Source of the DNA: Curtobacterium sp. MCLR17_036
Lineage (GTDB): Bacteria > Actinomycetota > Actinomycetes > Actinomycetales > Microbacteriaceae
DNA: 64,000 bases
Assembly (NCBI RefSeq): GCF_003234445.2
Contig: NZ_CP126269.1
Span: forward strand, 2,294,001 to 2,358,000
Direction: 5' to 3'
The notes beneath the pieces are model-generated. The model had not been told where the DNA came from and did no database searches. It saw only the letters and a list, made by a program, of their open reading frames with translations. Both the position numbers and the translations under genes were made by a program. Positions 32,412 to 42,471 of this stretch are shown piece after piece; position 1 is the first letter of the stretch; every line of letters begins with the position of its first letter.

Positions 32412-34231
32412 GCGGTTTCCCCCGTCATGTCGGCGTCCTCGTCGTCCCAGCTGGGGGCGAGGGCGCGGGCGTACTCGATCGAGGAGTTGCCGACCCCCTG
32501 CGGGACCATCGGCCAGACCATCGAGTCGCGGCTCACCACGAAGTCGATGACCACCGGACGGTCGTTCGTCGCGAGGGCGAGCTCGATCGCGGCGTCGACC
32601 TCGTCCGCCTTCTCGACGCGGATGCCGAGGGCACCGTAGGCGTCGGCGAGCTTCACGAAGTCGGGCACGCGGCGCGACTGGTGCCCCGTCTCGAGGTCGG
32701 TGAAGGAGTGCCGGCCGTCGTAGAACAGCGTCTGCCACTGCCGCACCATGCCGAGCGACGAGTTGTTGATGATCGCGACCTTGATCGGGATGTCGTTGAT
32801 GACGCAGGTCGCGAGTTCCTGGTTCGTCATCTGGAAGCAGCCGTCGCCGTCGATCGCCCAGACCACGCGGTCCGGCTGGGCGACCTTCGCGCCCATCGCG
32901 GCCGGGACGGAGTAGCCCATCGTGCCGGCGCCGCCGGAGTTCAGCCAGGCGTTCGGCCGCTCGTACTTGATGAACTGCGCCGACCACATCTGGTGCTGGC
33001 CGACACCGGAGGCGTAGACCGCCTCGGGGCCGGTCAGCTCGCCGATGCGCTTGATGATCGCCTGCGGGGCGAGGAGTCCGTCGGTGGGCTCCGCGTAGCC
33101 GAGCGGGAAGTCGGTCTTCAGCTGCTCGAGCTTCGCCCACCACGCGGCGGTCGAGGCGCGGTCGTCGGCGGCGATGCCGCCCCAGGCGTCGAGCAGGTCG
33201 ACGAGGACCTCGCGTGCGTCACCGACGATCGGGACGTCGGCGAAGCGGATCTTCGAGATCTCGGCGGGGTCGATGTCGACGTGCACGACCTTGGCGCCGG
33301 GCGCGAACTCGTCCGCCTTGCCGGTCACGCGGTCGTCGAAGCGGGCGCCGAGCGCGATGATGAGGTCGCTGTCCTGCAGGCCGAGCACCGCGGGCACGGT
33401 GCCGTGCATGCCGGGCATGCCGAGGTGCTGCGGGTGCGAGTCCGGGAACGCGCCGCGGGCCATCAGCGTCGTGACCACGGGGGCACCGGTCGCCTCGGCG
33501 AAGCGGAGCAGCTCGGCGGTCGCGCCGGAGCGGATGACGCCGCCGCCGACGTACAGCACCGGGCGCTCGGCCTCGGCGAGCAGCTGGGCGGCCGCGGTGA
33601 TCTGCTTGCCGTGCGCCTTCGTCACCGGTCGGTAGCCGGGCAGGTCGACCTGCGGCGGCCACACGTAGGGCGCCGACAGCTGCTGGGCGTCCTTCGTGAT
33701 GTCGACGAGCACCGGGCCGGGGCGACCGGTCGTCGCGATCTGGTGCGCGGCGGCGAGCGTCGCCGGGATGTCGGCCGGGTTCGTCACGAGGAACGAGTGC
33801 TTCGTGATCGGCATCGTGATGCCGACGATGTCGGCCTCCTGGAACGCGTCCGTGCCCATCAGCGTCGAGAACACCTGGCCGGTGATCGCGATGAACGGCA
33901 CCGAGTCCATGTAGGCGTCGGCGATCGCGGTGACGAGGTTCGTCGCGCCGGGGCCGGAGGTTGCGATGGCGACGCCGACCTTGCCGGACGACGAGGCGTA
34001 CCCCTCGGCGGCGTGGCCGGCGCCCTGCTCGTGCCGGACGAGGATGTGCCGGATCGTCGTCGACGCCATGAGCTCGTCGTAGAACGGGATGATCGCGCCG
34101 CCCGGCAGGCCGAAGACGTCGGTGATCCCGAGGTGCTCGAGCGTCCGGAGGACGGCTCCCGAGCCGGTGAGGATCTCCGGCGACCGGCGTGCACCGGCGG
34201 CCGCGGACAACGGGGTTGCTTCCGTGGGCAT
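32408..34231 (-). CDS. ilvB: acetolactate synthase large (catalytic) subunit
   Basis: A 607-aa thiamine-diphosphate enzyme making acetolactate for valine/leucine and acetohydroxybutyrate for isoleucine. The cofactor-activating glutamate is in [16 protein letters not shown]. The FAD domain lies mid-protein. The TPP/Mg motif is [18 protein letters not shown] with a downstream NN ([15 protein letters not shown]). It starts 47 bp after ilvD. No room remains for a leader-peptide attenuator between the two, so control probably acts at the ilvD promoter. Confidence 0.97.
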   Translation of the reverse strand: MPTEATPLSAAAGARRSPEILTGSGAVLRTLEHLGITDVFGLPGGAIIPFYDELMASTTIRHILVRHEQGAGHAAEGYASSSGKVGVAIATSGPGATNLVTAIADAYMDSVPFIAITGQVFSTLMGTDAFQEADIVGITMPITKHSFLVTNPADIPATLAAAHQIATTGRPGPVLVDITKDAQQLSAPYVWPPQVDLPGYRPVTKAHGKQITAAAQLLAEAERPVLYVGGGVIRSGATAELLRFAEATGAPVVTTLMARGAFPDSHPQHLGMPGMHGTVPAVLGLQDSDLIIALGARFDDRVTGKADEFAPGAKVVHVDIDPAEISKIRFADVPIVGDAREVLVDLLDAWGGIAADDRASTAAWWAKLEQLKTDFPLGYAEPTDGLLAPQAIIKRIGELTGPEAVYASGVGQHQMWSAQFIKYERPNAWLNSGGAGTMGYSVPAAMGAKVAQPDRVVWAIDGDGCFQMTNQELATCVINDIPIKVAIINNSSLGMVRQWQTLFYDGRHSFTDLETGHQSRRVPDFVKLADAYGALGIRVEKADEVDAAIELALATNDRPVVIDFVVSRDSMVWPMVPQGVGNSSIEYARALAPSWDDEDADMTGETA

Positions 34232-34278
34232 GAGGTGGTCCTTGCCTGGAGAGGTGGCGGTGGTGCGGGTGTCGGACG

Positions 34279-35973
34279 CTAGCCCGTGACCGCGCCCTGG
34301 GCGGCGGACTTGACGAGCTTGGCGTACTTCGCGAGGACTCCGCGGGTGTAGCGCGGGGGCAGCGGGGCCCAGCCGTCACGGCGGGCCTCCAGCTCGGCCG
34401 GGTCGACCAGTAGGTCGAGCGAACGAGCCGCGATGTCGACACGGATGCGGTCGCCATCACGAACGAAAGCGACGGGACCTGCGTCCACTGCTTCCGGTGC
34501 GATGTGGCCGATGCACAGGCCGGTTGTGCCGCCTGAGAATCGACCGTCGGTCAAGAGTAGTACATCCTTGCCGAGGCCCGCGCCCTTGATCGCCGCGGTG
34601 ATGGCGAGCATCTCGCGCATGCCGGGGCCGCCCTTCGGGCCCTCGTAGCGGATGACGACGACGTCGCCCTTCTGGATCGTCCCCTCGGTGAGGGCGTCCA
34701 TCGCGGCACGCTCCCGGTCGAACACCCGGGCGGGGCCCTCGAACACCTCGGCGTCGAAGCCCGCGGTCTTCACCACGGCACCCTCGGGTGCGAACGAGCC
34801 CTGCAGGACCGTCAGGCCGCCGGTCTCGTGGATCGGGTTGTCGAGGGTGCGGAGGACCTCGCCGTCGAGCGCCGGCGGGTCGATCTCGGCGAGGTTCTCG
34901 GCGAGGGTCTTGCCGGTGACGGTCATCGCGTCGCCGTGCAGCAGCCCGGCGTCGAGCAGCGCCTTCATGACCACCGGGATGCCGCCCTGCTGGTCGATGT
35001 CCTTCATGACGTAGCGCCCGAACGGCTTCATGTCGGCGAGGTGCGGGACCTTCGAGCCGATGCGGTTGAAGTCGTCGAGCGACAGCTCGACCTCGGCCTC
35101 GTAGGCGATCGCGAGCAGGTGCAGGACGGCGTTCGTCGAGCCGCCGAGCGCCATGAGCACGGTGATGGCGTTCTCGAACGCCTCCTTGGTCAGGATCTGC
35201 CGGGCGGTGAGGCCGAGCTCGAGCATCCGCACGACGGCCTCGCCGGAACGGTGCGCGTAGTAGTCGCGGCGACGGTCCGCGGACGGCGGCGCGGCCGAGC
35301 CCGGCAGCGACATGCCGAGCGCCTCGGCCAGGCTCGCCATCGTGTTCGCCGTGTACATGCCACCGCAGGCGCCCTCGCCCGGGACGATGGCGCACTCGAT
35401 CTTCTTGAGCTCCTCCTCGGACATGGTGCCGGCCTTGCAGGCGCCGACGCCCTCGAAGGAGTCGATGATCGTGACCTCCTTCATGGTGCCGTCGGCCTGC
35501 TTCACGTAGCCCGGCATGACCGAGCCCGCGTAGAGGAAGACGCTCGCCAGGTCGAGGCGAGCAGCGGCCATGAGCATGCCCGGCAGGGACTTGTCGCAGC
35601 CGGCGAGCAGGACGGTGCCGTCCAGGCGCTCGGCGTTCACGACGGTCTCGACGCTGTCCGCGATGACCTCGCGCGAGACGAGCGAGAAGTGCATGCCCTC
35701 GTGGCCCATCGAGATGCCGTCGGAGACGGAGATGGTGCCGAACTGCAGCGGGTAGCCGCCGCCGGAGTGCACGCCTTCCTTGGCGCCCTGCGCGAGCCGG
35801 TCGAGCGACAGGTTGCACGGCGTGATCTCGTTCCACGAGGACGCGATGCCGATCTGCGGCTTGCTCCAGTCCTCGTCTCCCATACCGACGGCCCGCAGCA
35901 TGCCACGCGAGGTGGTTGCTTCGATCCCGTCGGTGACGACCCGGCTGCGCGGCTTGACGTCGATATCAGGCAT
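34279..35973 (-). CDS. ilvD: dihydroxy-acid dehydratase
   Basis: A 564-aa Fe-S dehydratase giving the keto acids of valine and isoleucine. Fe-S cysteines are visible in [13 protein letters not shown] and [20 protein letters not shown]. The [14 protein letters not shown] segment is also present, and the final domain contains [19 protein letters not shown]. The ATG at 35973 has a -10 box TAGACT ending 6 nt upstream, so the operon mRNA appears leaderless. First gene of ilvD-ilvB-ilvN-ilvC. Confidence 0.97.
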   Translation of the reverse strand: MPDIDVKPRSRVVTDGIEATTSRGMLRAVGMGDEDWSKPQIGIASSWNEITPCNLSLDRLAQGAKEGVHSGGGYPLQFGTISVSDGISMGHEGMHFSLVSREVIADSVETVVNAERLDGTVLLAGCDKSLPGMLMAAARLDLASVFLYAGSVMPGYVKQADGTMKEVTIIDSFEGVGACKAGTMSEEELKKIECAIVPGEGACGGMYTANTMASLAEALGMSLPGSAAPPSADRRRDYYAHRSGEAVVRMLELGLTARQILTKEAFENAITVLMALGGSTNAVLHLLAIAYEAEVELSLDDFNRIGSKVPHLADMKPFGRYVMKDIDQQGGIPVVMKALLDAGLLHGDAMTVTGKTLAENLAEIDPPALDGEVLRTLDNPIHETGGLTVLQGSFAPEGAVVKTAGFDAEVFEGPARVFDRERAAMDALTEGTIQKGDVVVIRYEGPKGGPGMREMLAITAAIKGAGLGKDVLLLTDGRFSGGTTGLCIGHIAPEAVDAGPVAFVRDGDRIRVDIAARSLDLLVDPAELEARRDGWAPLPPRYTRGVLAKYAKLVKSAAQGAVTG

Positions 35974-35979
35974 GGGGTG

Positions 35980-36031
35980 AGTCTAGGACGCTTTGGGATA
36001 CCAGTCGCGCAACAACATGCGTCCGCATGTT
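35980..36031 (-). promoter_or_regulatory. ilvD promoter with upstream 18-bp palindrome
   Basis: The -10 TAGACT is at 35980-35985. An 18-bp palindrome, AACATGCG-TC-CGCATGTT (36014-36031), is centred about 49 bp upstream of the ATG, near or just upstream of where a -35 box would lie. It looks like a dimeric regulator operator. No standard -35 is obvious, which would fit an activated promoter. The regulator is unknown. Confidence 0.6.
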
Positions 36032-36064
36032 CACGGGGACGGAGGGGAGGCCCGGATCACCTGC

Positions 36065-36847
36065 TCAGCGCGTCGCCCGGAGGCGAGCGAGCTGCTTCAG
36101 GACGTCGGTGAGCGCCGCCGGATCGGCGACGCGGTACCCGGCGGTGGTCTCCCCCGGACCCACCTTGACGCCGACGTCGCCGTCGCCGAGCACGCGGAAG
36201 GCGTCCTCGTCGGTGACGTCGTCGCCGGCGAAGAACACCGCGTCGGCACCGTGCAGCTCGCGGAGCCGCACGATCGCGTCGCCCTTCGTGACGTGCCGGA
36301 CGGCGAACTCGACGATGTCCTTACCGCCGCGCTCGAGCACGTCGGGGTCGGCGGCGTGCGCGGCCTCGCTCGCGTCGGCGTCCGCCCGGGCGGCGACCTC
36401 GGCGCTGACACGGCGGGTGTGCACCCCGTGGCCGGCCGGCTTGTGCTCGATGACGACGCCGGGGTACCGCGCACCGACCTCGTCGAGCGCAGCGCCGACC
36501 CGCGCCACGCGCTCGGCCTCGTCGTCGGTCAGCGCGGCCTCGTCGTGACCGTCGACGCGCCACTCGACGCCGTGCGAGCCGACGAGCGCCATGCCCTCGG
36601 GGGCGTACGACACGGCGGCCAGGCTGTCGAGCGGTCGACCCGAGACGAGGACCACCTCGGTGTCCGGCGCACGGTGCAGGGTGAGCACGGCCGCCCAGGA
36701 CCCCGGGAGCGCGCCGACCTGCGAGGGCTCGTCGGCGAACGGCGCGAGCGTGCCGTCGAAGTCCAGTGCGACGACGAGTCGCGGCGCAGCCGCGAGCGTC
36801 TCGAGTGCCGCCGTGACGGCGGACAGGTCGGCGGTGGGCTCACGCAT
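36065..36847 (-). CDS. otsB: trehalose-6-phosphate phosphatase
   Basis: A 260-aa HAD-superfamily phosphatase giving free trehalose. Motif I is VVALDFDGTLAPFADEPSQV near residues 26-45, the threonine/serine motif is VVLVSGRPLDSL, and motif III/IV is FFAGDDVTDEDAFRVL. The start codon region overlaps the 3' end of otsA by 8 bp, so the pair is coupled. Together they form the OtsAB pathway for osmotic and desiccation protection. Confidence 0.94.
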   Translation of the reverse strand: MREPTADLSAVTAALETLAAAPRLVVALDFDGTLAPFADEPSQVGALPGSWAAVLTLHRAPDTEVVLVSGRPLDSLAAVSYAPEGMALVGSHGVEWRVDGHDEAALTDDEAERVARVGAALDEVGARYPGVVIEHKPAGHGVHTRRVSAEVAARADADASEAAHAADPDVLERGGKDIVEFAVRHVTKGDAIVRLRELHGADAVFFAGDDVTDEDAFRVLGDGDVGVKVGPGETTAGYRVADPAALTDVLKQLARLRATR

Positions 36848-38432
36848 CACGGGCCTCCCGGGTGTCCTCGGCGGCCCGCGCGGACTGCGCGTCCTGGTCG
36901 AAGATCGACGTGCCGTCGGTCTGCGCCTCGCGGTGGCGGTCCGCCGGGTCCGTGGCGGACGGGTCGAGCTGCGCATTGCGCGGCGCGTGCCGGTCGAGCG
37001 CCTCGAGGAAGGAACGCGACCAGCGGGCCACGTCGTTGTCGCGCACGCGCTTGCGGAGCGCGCGCATCCGGGTCGAGCGCTCCCGGCGGGGCATCTCGAC
37101 GGCGCGCAGGATGCTGTCCTTCAGCGCGCCGATGTCGTGCGGGTTCACGATGACGGCCTGCTTGAGCTCGTCGGCCGCGCCGGCGAACTCGGAGAGGATG
37201 AGGACCCCGTCGGTGTCGAAGCGGGCCGCGACGTACTCCTTGGCGACGAGGTTCATGCCGTCGCGCAGCGCGGTGACGAGCATGATGTCCGCGGCCAGGT
37301 AGAGCGCGACCATCTCCTCGCGCGGGTAGCCGTGGTGCAGGTACGAGATCGGCTGGTGCCCGATGACGCCGAGGTCGCCGTTGATGCGTCCGACGCTCAG
37401 CTCGATCTCGTCGCGCAGCGTCGCGTAGGTGTCGACGCGCTCGCGGCTCGGGCTGGCGACCTGGATGAGCGTCGCGTCCTCGACCTTGATGCGGCCGTCC
37501 TCGACGAGCTCGCCGAACGCCTTGATGCGGTGCCGGATGCCCTTGGTGTAGTCGAGCCGGTCGACGCCGAGCAGCACCGTCTTCGGGTTGCCGAGGCTCG
37601 ACCGGATCTCGCGGGCGCGTTCCTGCACCTCGGGCCGGCGGGCGATCGCCTCGAAGCTCTCGGCGTCGATCGAGATCGGGAAGTGCCGCGCCTCGACGTG
37701 GCGCACCGTGATGCCCTTGCGGCTCCGTGGCGCGTCCGGGTCGTCGACGGGCACGTCGATCATCGACCCCTTCGTCGTGTAGCCCTTGATGTGCCGGACC
37801 GCACGGAGGAAGTCGCTGGCGTCGTCCTGCCGCTGGAAGCCGATGACGTCGGCGCCGAGCAGGCCGTCGAGGATCTGCGCACGCCAGGGCAGCTGCGCGT
37901 AGATGCCGACGGGCGGGAACGGGATGTGGTTGAAGAAGCCGATCGTCAGGTCGGGCCGCTTCGCCCGGAGCAGTGCCGGCACGAGCTGCAGCTGGTAGTC
38001 CTGCACCCAGACGATGCCGTCCTGCTCGACGATCTCGGCGATCTGCGTCGCGAAGCGCTCGTTGACCCGCTTGTACGCGTTCCACCAGTCACGGTGGTAG
38101 CTCGGGTGCTCGATCACGTCGTGGTACAGCGGCCACAGGGTGTCGTTGCTGAACCCCTCGTAGTACTCCTCGACGTCCTCGACGGAGAGCGGGACCGGCA
38201 CGATGTGGATCCCGTCGTTGTCGAACGGCTCGACCTCGACCGCCGGCTGCCCGACCCACCCCACCCAGGCGCCGTCGTTCGCCCGCATCACGGGTTCGAG
38301 CGCGGTGACGAGGCCGCCGGGCGAGTGCCGCCAGCCCTCGTTGCCGTCCTGGTCGACGACGCGGTCCACCGGGAGGCGGTTGGAGGCGACGACGAACGAG
38401 TACCGGGTCTGATCGGTGCGGTCTGCAGACAT
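36840..38432 (-). CDS. otsA: trehalose-6-phosphate synthase
   Basis: A 530-aa GT20 enzyme joining UDP- or ADP-glucose and glucose 6-phosphate. Landmarks are VVASNRLPVDRVV at the N-terminus, VWVQDYQLQLVPALLR, IGFFNHIPFPPVGIYAQLPW, and the sugar-nucleotide site VDRLDYTKGIRHRIKAFGEL, then EFAGAADELKQAVIVNPHD. It is about 40-60 residues longer than typical OtsA because of a polar C-terminal tail (from about HAPRNAQLDPSATD). A sugar importer of possible trehalose specificity lies 33 kb away; no direct link is visible. Confidence 0.95.
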   Translation of the reverse strand: MSADRTDQTRYSFVVASNRLPVDRVVDQDGNEGWRHSPGGLVTALEPVMRANDGAWVGWVGQPAVEVEPFDNDGIHIVPVPLSVEDVEEYYEGFSNDTLWPLYHDVIEHPSYHRDWWNAYKRVNERFATQIAEIVEQDGIVWVQDYQLQLVPALLRAKRPDLTIGFFNHIPFPPVGIYAQLPWRAQILDGLLGADVIGFQRQDDASDFLRAVRHIKGYTTKGSMIDVPVDDPDAPRSRKGITVRHVEARHFPISIDAESFEAIARRPEVQERAREIRSSLGNPKTVLLGVDRLDYTKGIRHRIKAFGELVEDGRIKVEDATLIQVASPSRERVDTYATLRDEIELSVGRINGDLGVIGHQPISYLHHGYPREEMVALYLAADIMLVTALRDGMNLVAKEYVAARFDTDGVLILSEFAGAADELKQAVIVNPHDIGALKDSILRAVEMPRRERSTRMRALRKRVRDNDVARWSRSFLEALDRHAPRNAQLDPSATDPADRHREAQTDGTSIFDQDAQSARAAEDTREARDA

Positions 38433-38638
38433 GGGGTGGTGGGATCTTTCGTTCCGCCCGGCGGCGCGCCGGGTGCGTCGGTCCGGCTCGGGCGCCGGCG
38501 TGCGACCCCGAAGTTACCAGCGCCCGGACAGCGCATTCACGGCGGATCGGCGGTTCCGGTACGCTGCTCCTCGCGTGTCGGGGGGACACAGGTGCTGAAG
38601 GGCGGCACCGGCCTCCTGGCCGGAGAGGACCACCAGCC

Positions 38639-41326
38639 GTGAGCGACCACCCGCCCGTCCCGCCGGGACAGCCAGGACCGCAGGACCCGTCGACCCCGCA
38701 GGGGCAGGGGCAGCCCTGGCAGCAGCAGCAGCCGGGAGGCGCGCCCCAGTGGTCGGGCCAGCCCACCCCCGCCGGCGCCCCGGCTCCGCAGTCGTCGGAC
38801 GCATTCGGTCGCCTGCTGCAGTCGCTGACCGGCCGCGACTGGCTCGCGTCGGTGCTGGCGGGCGTCGGCGGCTGGGTCGCCGCCTACGTCGTCGCCGGCC
38901 TCTCCCTGCTGCTCACCGTCGCGGTCGCCGCGACCGGCAGCAGCGGGTCGTCGCTCGGGTCCGGCTCCGTCAGCGGGTCGGGCAGCGAGCTCGGCACCGG
39001 CGGCGCACCGGACGTGCAGTCGCTGCTGTCCGGCGTGAGCGTCCTGCTCGGCGCCCCCGCCCAGCTCGTCGCGATGGCGGACCTCGGCCGCCTGCACGGA
39101 TCCGGTTCGGTCGGCCTGCTCGGCTCCGGCTCCGGCTCGCTCGCGGTCGTGCCGGTGCTCGTGCTCGCGGCGCAGGTCGTCCTCGCCGTCGTCCTGACGC
39201 GGCGCATCCGGTCGCGCGCCCTCGGCCGCTGGCAGGTCGTCGTGCTCGCCGTGGTCTCCGGGCTCGTCACCACCGTCCTGGTGAACGCCTTCGCCGGGCT
39301 GCTCGCGATCCGCTTCCCCGACCTGCCCGGCATCGAGATCGAGCCCGTGCACGCCGTCGGGTTCAGCAGCGTCGTCGGCGCGTTCCTCATCGGCGCGCTC
39401 GCCGCCCTGCTCGCACGCCCGTCCGTCCTGATCGGCGGCCGCACCTGGTCGGGCCGCGTCCTCGGCGCCGTCCGGGTCGCCGCGTCGCAGGCCGTCGTGC
39501 TGGTCGTCGTCGTCGCGGTCGCCGTGGTCGTCGTCGCGCTCGTGACGCAGCCCTCGTGGGGTGCGGCCCTGCCGGTCTTCATCGGCAACGTCGCGGTCGC
39601 CGTGACGGCCCTCGGCTTCTTCGGTGGCCTCGGCACGGCCGGTCTCGGGTCGGGTGGCGACAGCGCCACGGTCTTCGACGGTGCCGGCGGCTGGACGTGG
39701 CTCGCCGTGCTGCTCGTCCTCGCCACGTCGGTCGTCGCGGGCCTCGCCCTCGCGGTCCGGCGCAACGACCGGGTCCGCTCGGTCCTGGACTGGGTCGCCA
39801 CGCCGGTGGTGTGGTTCGCGCTCGGGCTCCTGCTCTTCGTGCTCGGCACCGGGATCGTGTCCTACGACACCAGCGGGTACACGGCCGTCGGCGGCAGCGG
39901 TTCGCTCGGCGTCACCCCGTGGACGCCGTTCGTGTTCCTGCTCTGGGGCGGTCTGGTCGAGGCCGTCGCCCGGTACCTCGCGCCCGTGCTGCTCCCCCGC
40001 CTCGGCGGCGGGGTCGTGCTCGCGGTGTCGCGCCTGGTCGGCGCGGACCCCCGACCGCTCGTGTCCGCTCCCGCCGGCGCAGCCGCACCGGCCGGTGCGT
40101 TCCCGGACGCCCCGGCACAGGGCGCTGTGTTCCCCGGTGGCCCGGCACAGGGCGGTGCGTTCCCCGGTGGCCCGGCGCAGGCCGGCGCGTTCCCCGGTGC
40201 CCCGGCTCAGGCCGGCGCCGCCCCGGGTGCTCCGGCCCACACCGGCGCACAGTCGTGGTCGACGGGCGGTCCGGTCGACCCGGCCGCCTCGGCGTGGGGC
40301 GCGACGCCCGGCGTCGCCCAGCCCGCGCAGCCCTTCATCGGCGGAGACGGCCCCGCACCGAAGCCGATGTCGGCGCGGTCGCGGAAGATCCTGGTCCGTT
40401 CGCTGGTCGCCGGCGGCGTCGTGGTCGTCGTCGTCATCGCCGGTGCCGTCACGGCCGGCGTCCTGCGCTCGAACGTCTGGGGCCCCGGCGCGACGGTCAA
40501 GTCGTACGTGCAGGCGATCGAGCGCGGCGACGCCGACGCCGCCGGCCGCCTGAGCGACCAGCCCGACGACGCCACCATGCTCGACTCGACGGTGCTGAAG
40601 AGCGCGAAGGACCGCCCGACGGACGTCCGCGTGGGCCGCGTCGCCACCAGCGGGGACAACGCGATCGCCACGATCAGCTACACCCAGGGCGGCAAGAACC
40701 GCTCCGGCCAGATCGGTCTGCGCCGCACCGGCACGTCGTTCGTGGTGAAGGACGAGTGGCGCATCGTGCAGCCCCTCGCCCAGATCGTCACCCTGACCGC
40801 GTCCGAGGCCCTCGAGGGCGCCCCGGTCACGATCGGCGGCAAGGAGGTCGGGAAGATCGCCGACGGCCGCTTCCAGTCGCTCGCCTACCCCGGCACCTAC
40901 GGCGTCGAGGTCGGTGGGACGGAGTACTTCACCGGCGGGACGAAGTCCGTGACGGTCGGGCCGCGCGCCACCGACTACATCGACTTCCAGCCGACGCCGA
41001 CGAAGGCGCTGCACGACGACGTCGACCAGTACGTGTCGGACCTCATCGAGGAGTGCGCGGCGAAGACCGACATCAGCGCGCTGAGCGACTGCCCCTGGTA
41101 CGGGCCGTACGACGCGGACGGGGCGGTGCGGTACGACGTCACGACCATGCCGGAGATCGAGCTCGAGGCGTCCGGCACCGGCAACGTCATCGTGCAGAGC
41201 ACGAAGGACGGCGTCGTCGAGTACGACTACACGTCGTACACCGGGGACCGGGAGCACGGCGAGGACGAGTTCGCGATCAACGAGTACCTGAAGGTCGAGG
41301 ACGGCGAGCTCGTCTCCGCCTACTGA
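38639..41326 (+). CDS. large membrane protein with Gln/Pro-rich N-terminus and secreted C-terminal domain
   Basis: An 895-aa protein of unknown function. Order: a disordered Pro/Gln N-terminus (about 1-55); a hydrophobic region of about ten membrane segments (60-470); a low-complexity Ala-Pro-Gly stretch with 10-residue repeats (about 480-535); a single membrane helix (VVVVVIAGAVTAGVLRSNVW); and an extracytoplasmic domain of about 280 residues. The last begins like an NTF2/TcaA-type fold (TVKSYVQAIERGDADAAGRL) and carries one cysteine pair near the end (EECAAKTD...SDCPWY). The GTG start has a GGAGAGGA ribosome site and a -10 TACGCT near 38559. The layout suggests an envelope sensor or transport-linked protein, but this is a guess. 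It is divergent from otsA. Confidence 0.8.
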   Translation: MSDHPPVPPGQPGPQDPSTPQGQGQPWQQQQPGGAPQWSGQPTPAGAPAPQSSDAFGRLLQSLTGRDWLASVLAGVGGWVAAYVVAGLSLLLTVAVAATGSSGSSLGSGSVSGSGSELGTGGAPDVQSLLSGVSVLLGAPAQLVAMADLGRLHGSGSVGLLGSGSGSLAVVPVLVLAAQVVLAVVLTRRIRSRALGRWQVVVLAVVSGLVTTVLVNAFAGLLAIRFPDLPGIEIEPVHAVGFSSVVGAFLIGALAALLARPSVLIGGRTWSGRVLGAVRVAASQAVVLVVVVAVAVVVVALVTQPSWGAALPVFIGNVAVAVTALGFFGGLGTAGLGSGGDSATVFDGAGGWTWLAVLLVLATSVVAGLALAVRRNDRVRSVLDWVATPVVWFALGLLLFVLGTGIVSYDTSGYTAVGGSGSLGVTPWTPFVFLLWGGLVEAVARYLAPVLLPRLGGGVVLAVSRLVGADPRPLVSAPAGAAAPAGAFPDAPAQGAVFPGGPAQGGAFPGGPAQAGAFPGAPAQAGAAPGAPAHTGAQSWSTGGPVDPAASAWGATPGVAQPAQPFIGGDGPAPKPMSARSRKILVRSLVAGGVVVVVVIAGAVTAGVLRSNVWGPGATVKSYVQAIERGDADAAGRLSDQPDDATMLDSTVLKSAKDRPTDVRVGRVATSGDNAIATISYTQGGKNRSGQIGLRRTGTSFVVKDEWRIVQPLAQIVTLTASEALEGAPVTIGGKEVGKIADGRFQSLAYPGTYGVEVGGTEYFTGGTKSVTVGPRATDYIDFQPTPTKALHDDVDQYVSDLIEECAAKTDISALSDCPWYGPYDADGAVRYDVTTMPEIELEASGTGNVIVQSTKDGVVEYDYTSYTGDREHGEDEFAINEYLKVEDGELVSAY
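40095..40250 (+). repeat. in-frame 30-bp tandem repeats coding for a decapeptide
   Basis: About five copies of a 30-bp unit encode GGAFPGGPAQ-like decapeptides (variants AGAFPDAPAQ, GAVFPGGPAQ, AGAFPGAPAQ, AGAAPGAPAH). They form the flexible linker between the membrane bundle and the last helix of the 895-aa protein. Copy number is likely to vary between strains. Confidence 0.85.
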
Positions 41327-41341
41327 CGCACACCGCGCACC

Positions 41342-41378
41342 GCGACGGCCGGCCTGGGATCCCCGGGCCGGCCGTCGC
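41342..41378 (+). terminator. terminator between the large membrane protein and corA
   Basis: A perfect 13-bp stem GCGACGGCCGGCC plus an inner GGG/CCC, ending 3 bp before the -10 box of corA (41381). Terminator and promoter are thus packed back to back. Confidence 0.82.
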
Positions 41379-41393
41379 CGTAGGCTGACCGGC

Positions 41394-42362
41394 ATGGTCA
41401 GGACACGGGCGTGGCGGAACGGTGCCGTCACGGAACAGGACTTCCCCGTCGACCGGATCTCCGACCTGGTCAGCGACCCGGACACGTTCGTCTGGGTCGA
41501 CTACACCGACCCGCAGGGCGCCGACCTCGAGCACGTCGAGCAGGAGCTCGGGCTGCACGCCCTCGCCGTCGAGGACGCCCTCGAGCACGGGCAGCGCCCG
41601 AAGCTCGACCGCTACCGCGACAGCCTGTTCCTCGTCGTCTACGACGTCGGCTGGACGCGGGACGGCGAGCTCGCGACGCACGAGGTCAAGGCCTTCGTCA
41701 CCGAACGGGCCCTCGTCACGATCCACGGCGCCGACGTCGACACCTCGTCGATGGAGCACCGGCTCGCGACCAACGACGACGTCGCCGCGCACGGGGTGCC
41801 GTGGCTCGTCTGGGCGCTGCTCGACGCCGTCGTCGACCACGCCACCGACGTGGTGGAGTCGATCGAGCAGGCGATCGACGACCTCGAGGACGACCTGTTC
41901 GAACGCAGCGACCCGCGCGAGCAGCAGATCCAGCGACGCTCGTTCCGCCTGCGGAAGGCGCTCGGCGTCATCCGTCGGCTCGTGGTGCCGACGCGCGACG
42001 GCGTCTCGTCGCTGCTGCACGGCGACGCCGAGGCCGTCGGCACCGGCATCCGGCCGTACTTCCGCGACGTCGAGGACCACCTCGTCTCGATCTCCGACTC
42101 GGTCGAGCAACTGCGCGACGCGGTGTCGAGCGTCCTCGACACGAACCTCAACCTGGCGTCGAACCGGCAGAACACGGTGATGAAGAAGGTGACGAGCTGG
42201 GCGGCGATCATCGCGATCCCGACCGCGATCACCGGCTTCTTCGGGCAGAACGTGACCTTCCCCGGCGAGGGACAGTGGAGCGGCCTGTTCGCGTCGGTCT
42301 CCCTCATCATCGCGACGTCGCTGCTGCTCTACCGCGCGTTCCGTTCCCGCGACTGGCTCTGA
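41394..42362 (+). CDS. CorA-family divalent-cation transporter with GQN instead of GMN
   Basis: A 322-aa Mg2+/Co2+-type transporter: a cytoplasmic alpha/beta domain of about 230 residues, a long helix (EDHLVSISDSVEQLRDAVSS), and two C-terminal membrane segments. The signature that is usually GMN reads ITGFFGQNVTFPGEGQW. GQN variants occur in actinobacterial CorA-like proteins, to my knowledge, and could change ion selectivity. The ATG at 41394 follows a -10 TAGGCT by 7 nt, so the message is probably leaderless. Ion specificity is not certain. Confidence 0.88.
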   Translation: MVRTRAWRNGAVTEQDFPVDRISDLVSDPDTFVWVDYTDPQGADLEHVEQELGLHALAVEDALEHGQRPKLDRYRDSLFLVVYDVGWTRDGELATHEVKAFVTERALVTIHGADVDTSSMEHRLATNDDVAAHGVPWLVWALLDAVVDHATDVVESIEQAIDDLEDDLFERSDPREQQIQRRSFRLRKALGVIRRLVVPTRDGVSSLLHGDAEAVGTGIRPYFRDVEDHLVSISDSVEQLRDAVSSVLDTNLNLASNRQNTVMKKVTSWAAIIAIPTAITGFFGQNVTFPGEGQWSGLFASVSLIIATSLLLYRAFRSRDWL

Positions 42363-42471
42363 CGCCGGGCGTTGCGCGTCGCGCGTCGCGCGTCGGTGTC
42401 GGGCGTCCCGCGTCGGGGTCGCGGCCCCGGCGTCGGCCCGGCGTCGATCTCGGCGTCGATCTCGGCGTCGA

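Noticed and set aside
34232..34278. Leader-peptide attenuator or riboswitch before ilvB
   Set aside because: Only 47 bp separate ilvD and ilvB, too short for such an element, and no hairpin is visible.
38537..41485. Long minus-strand frame of about 980 codons opposite the large membrane protein
   Set aside because: Composition is Arg/Asp/Gly/His-rich without domains, the typical antisense shadow of a GC-rich gene; the plus-strand frame has membrane helices and a ribosome site.
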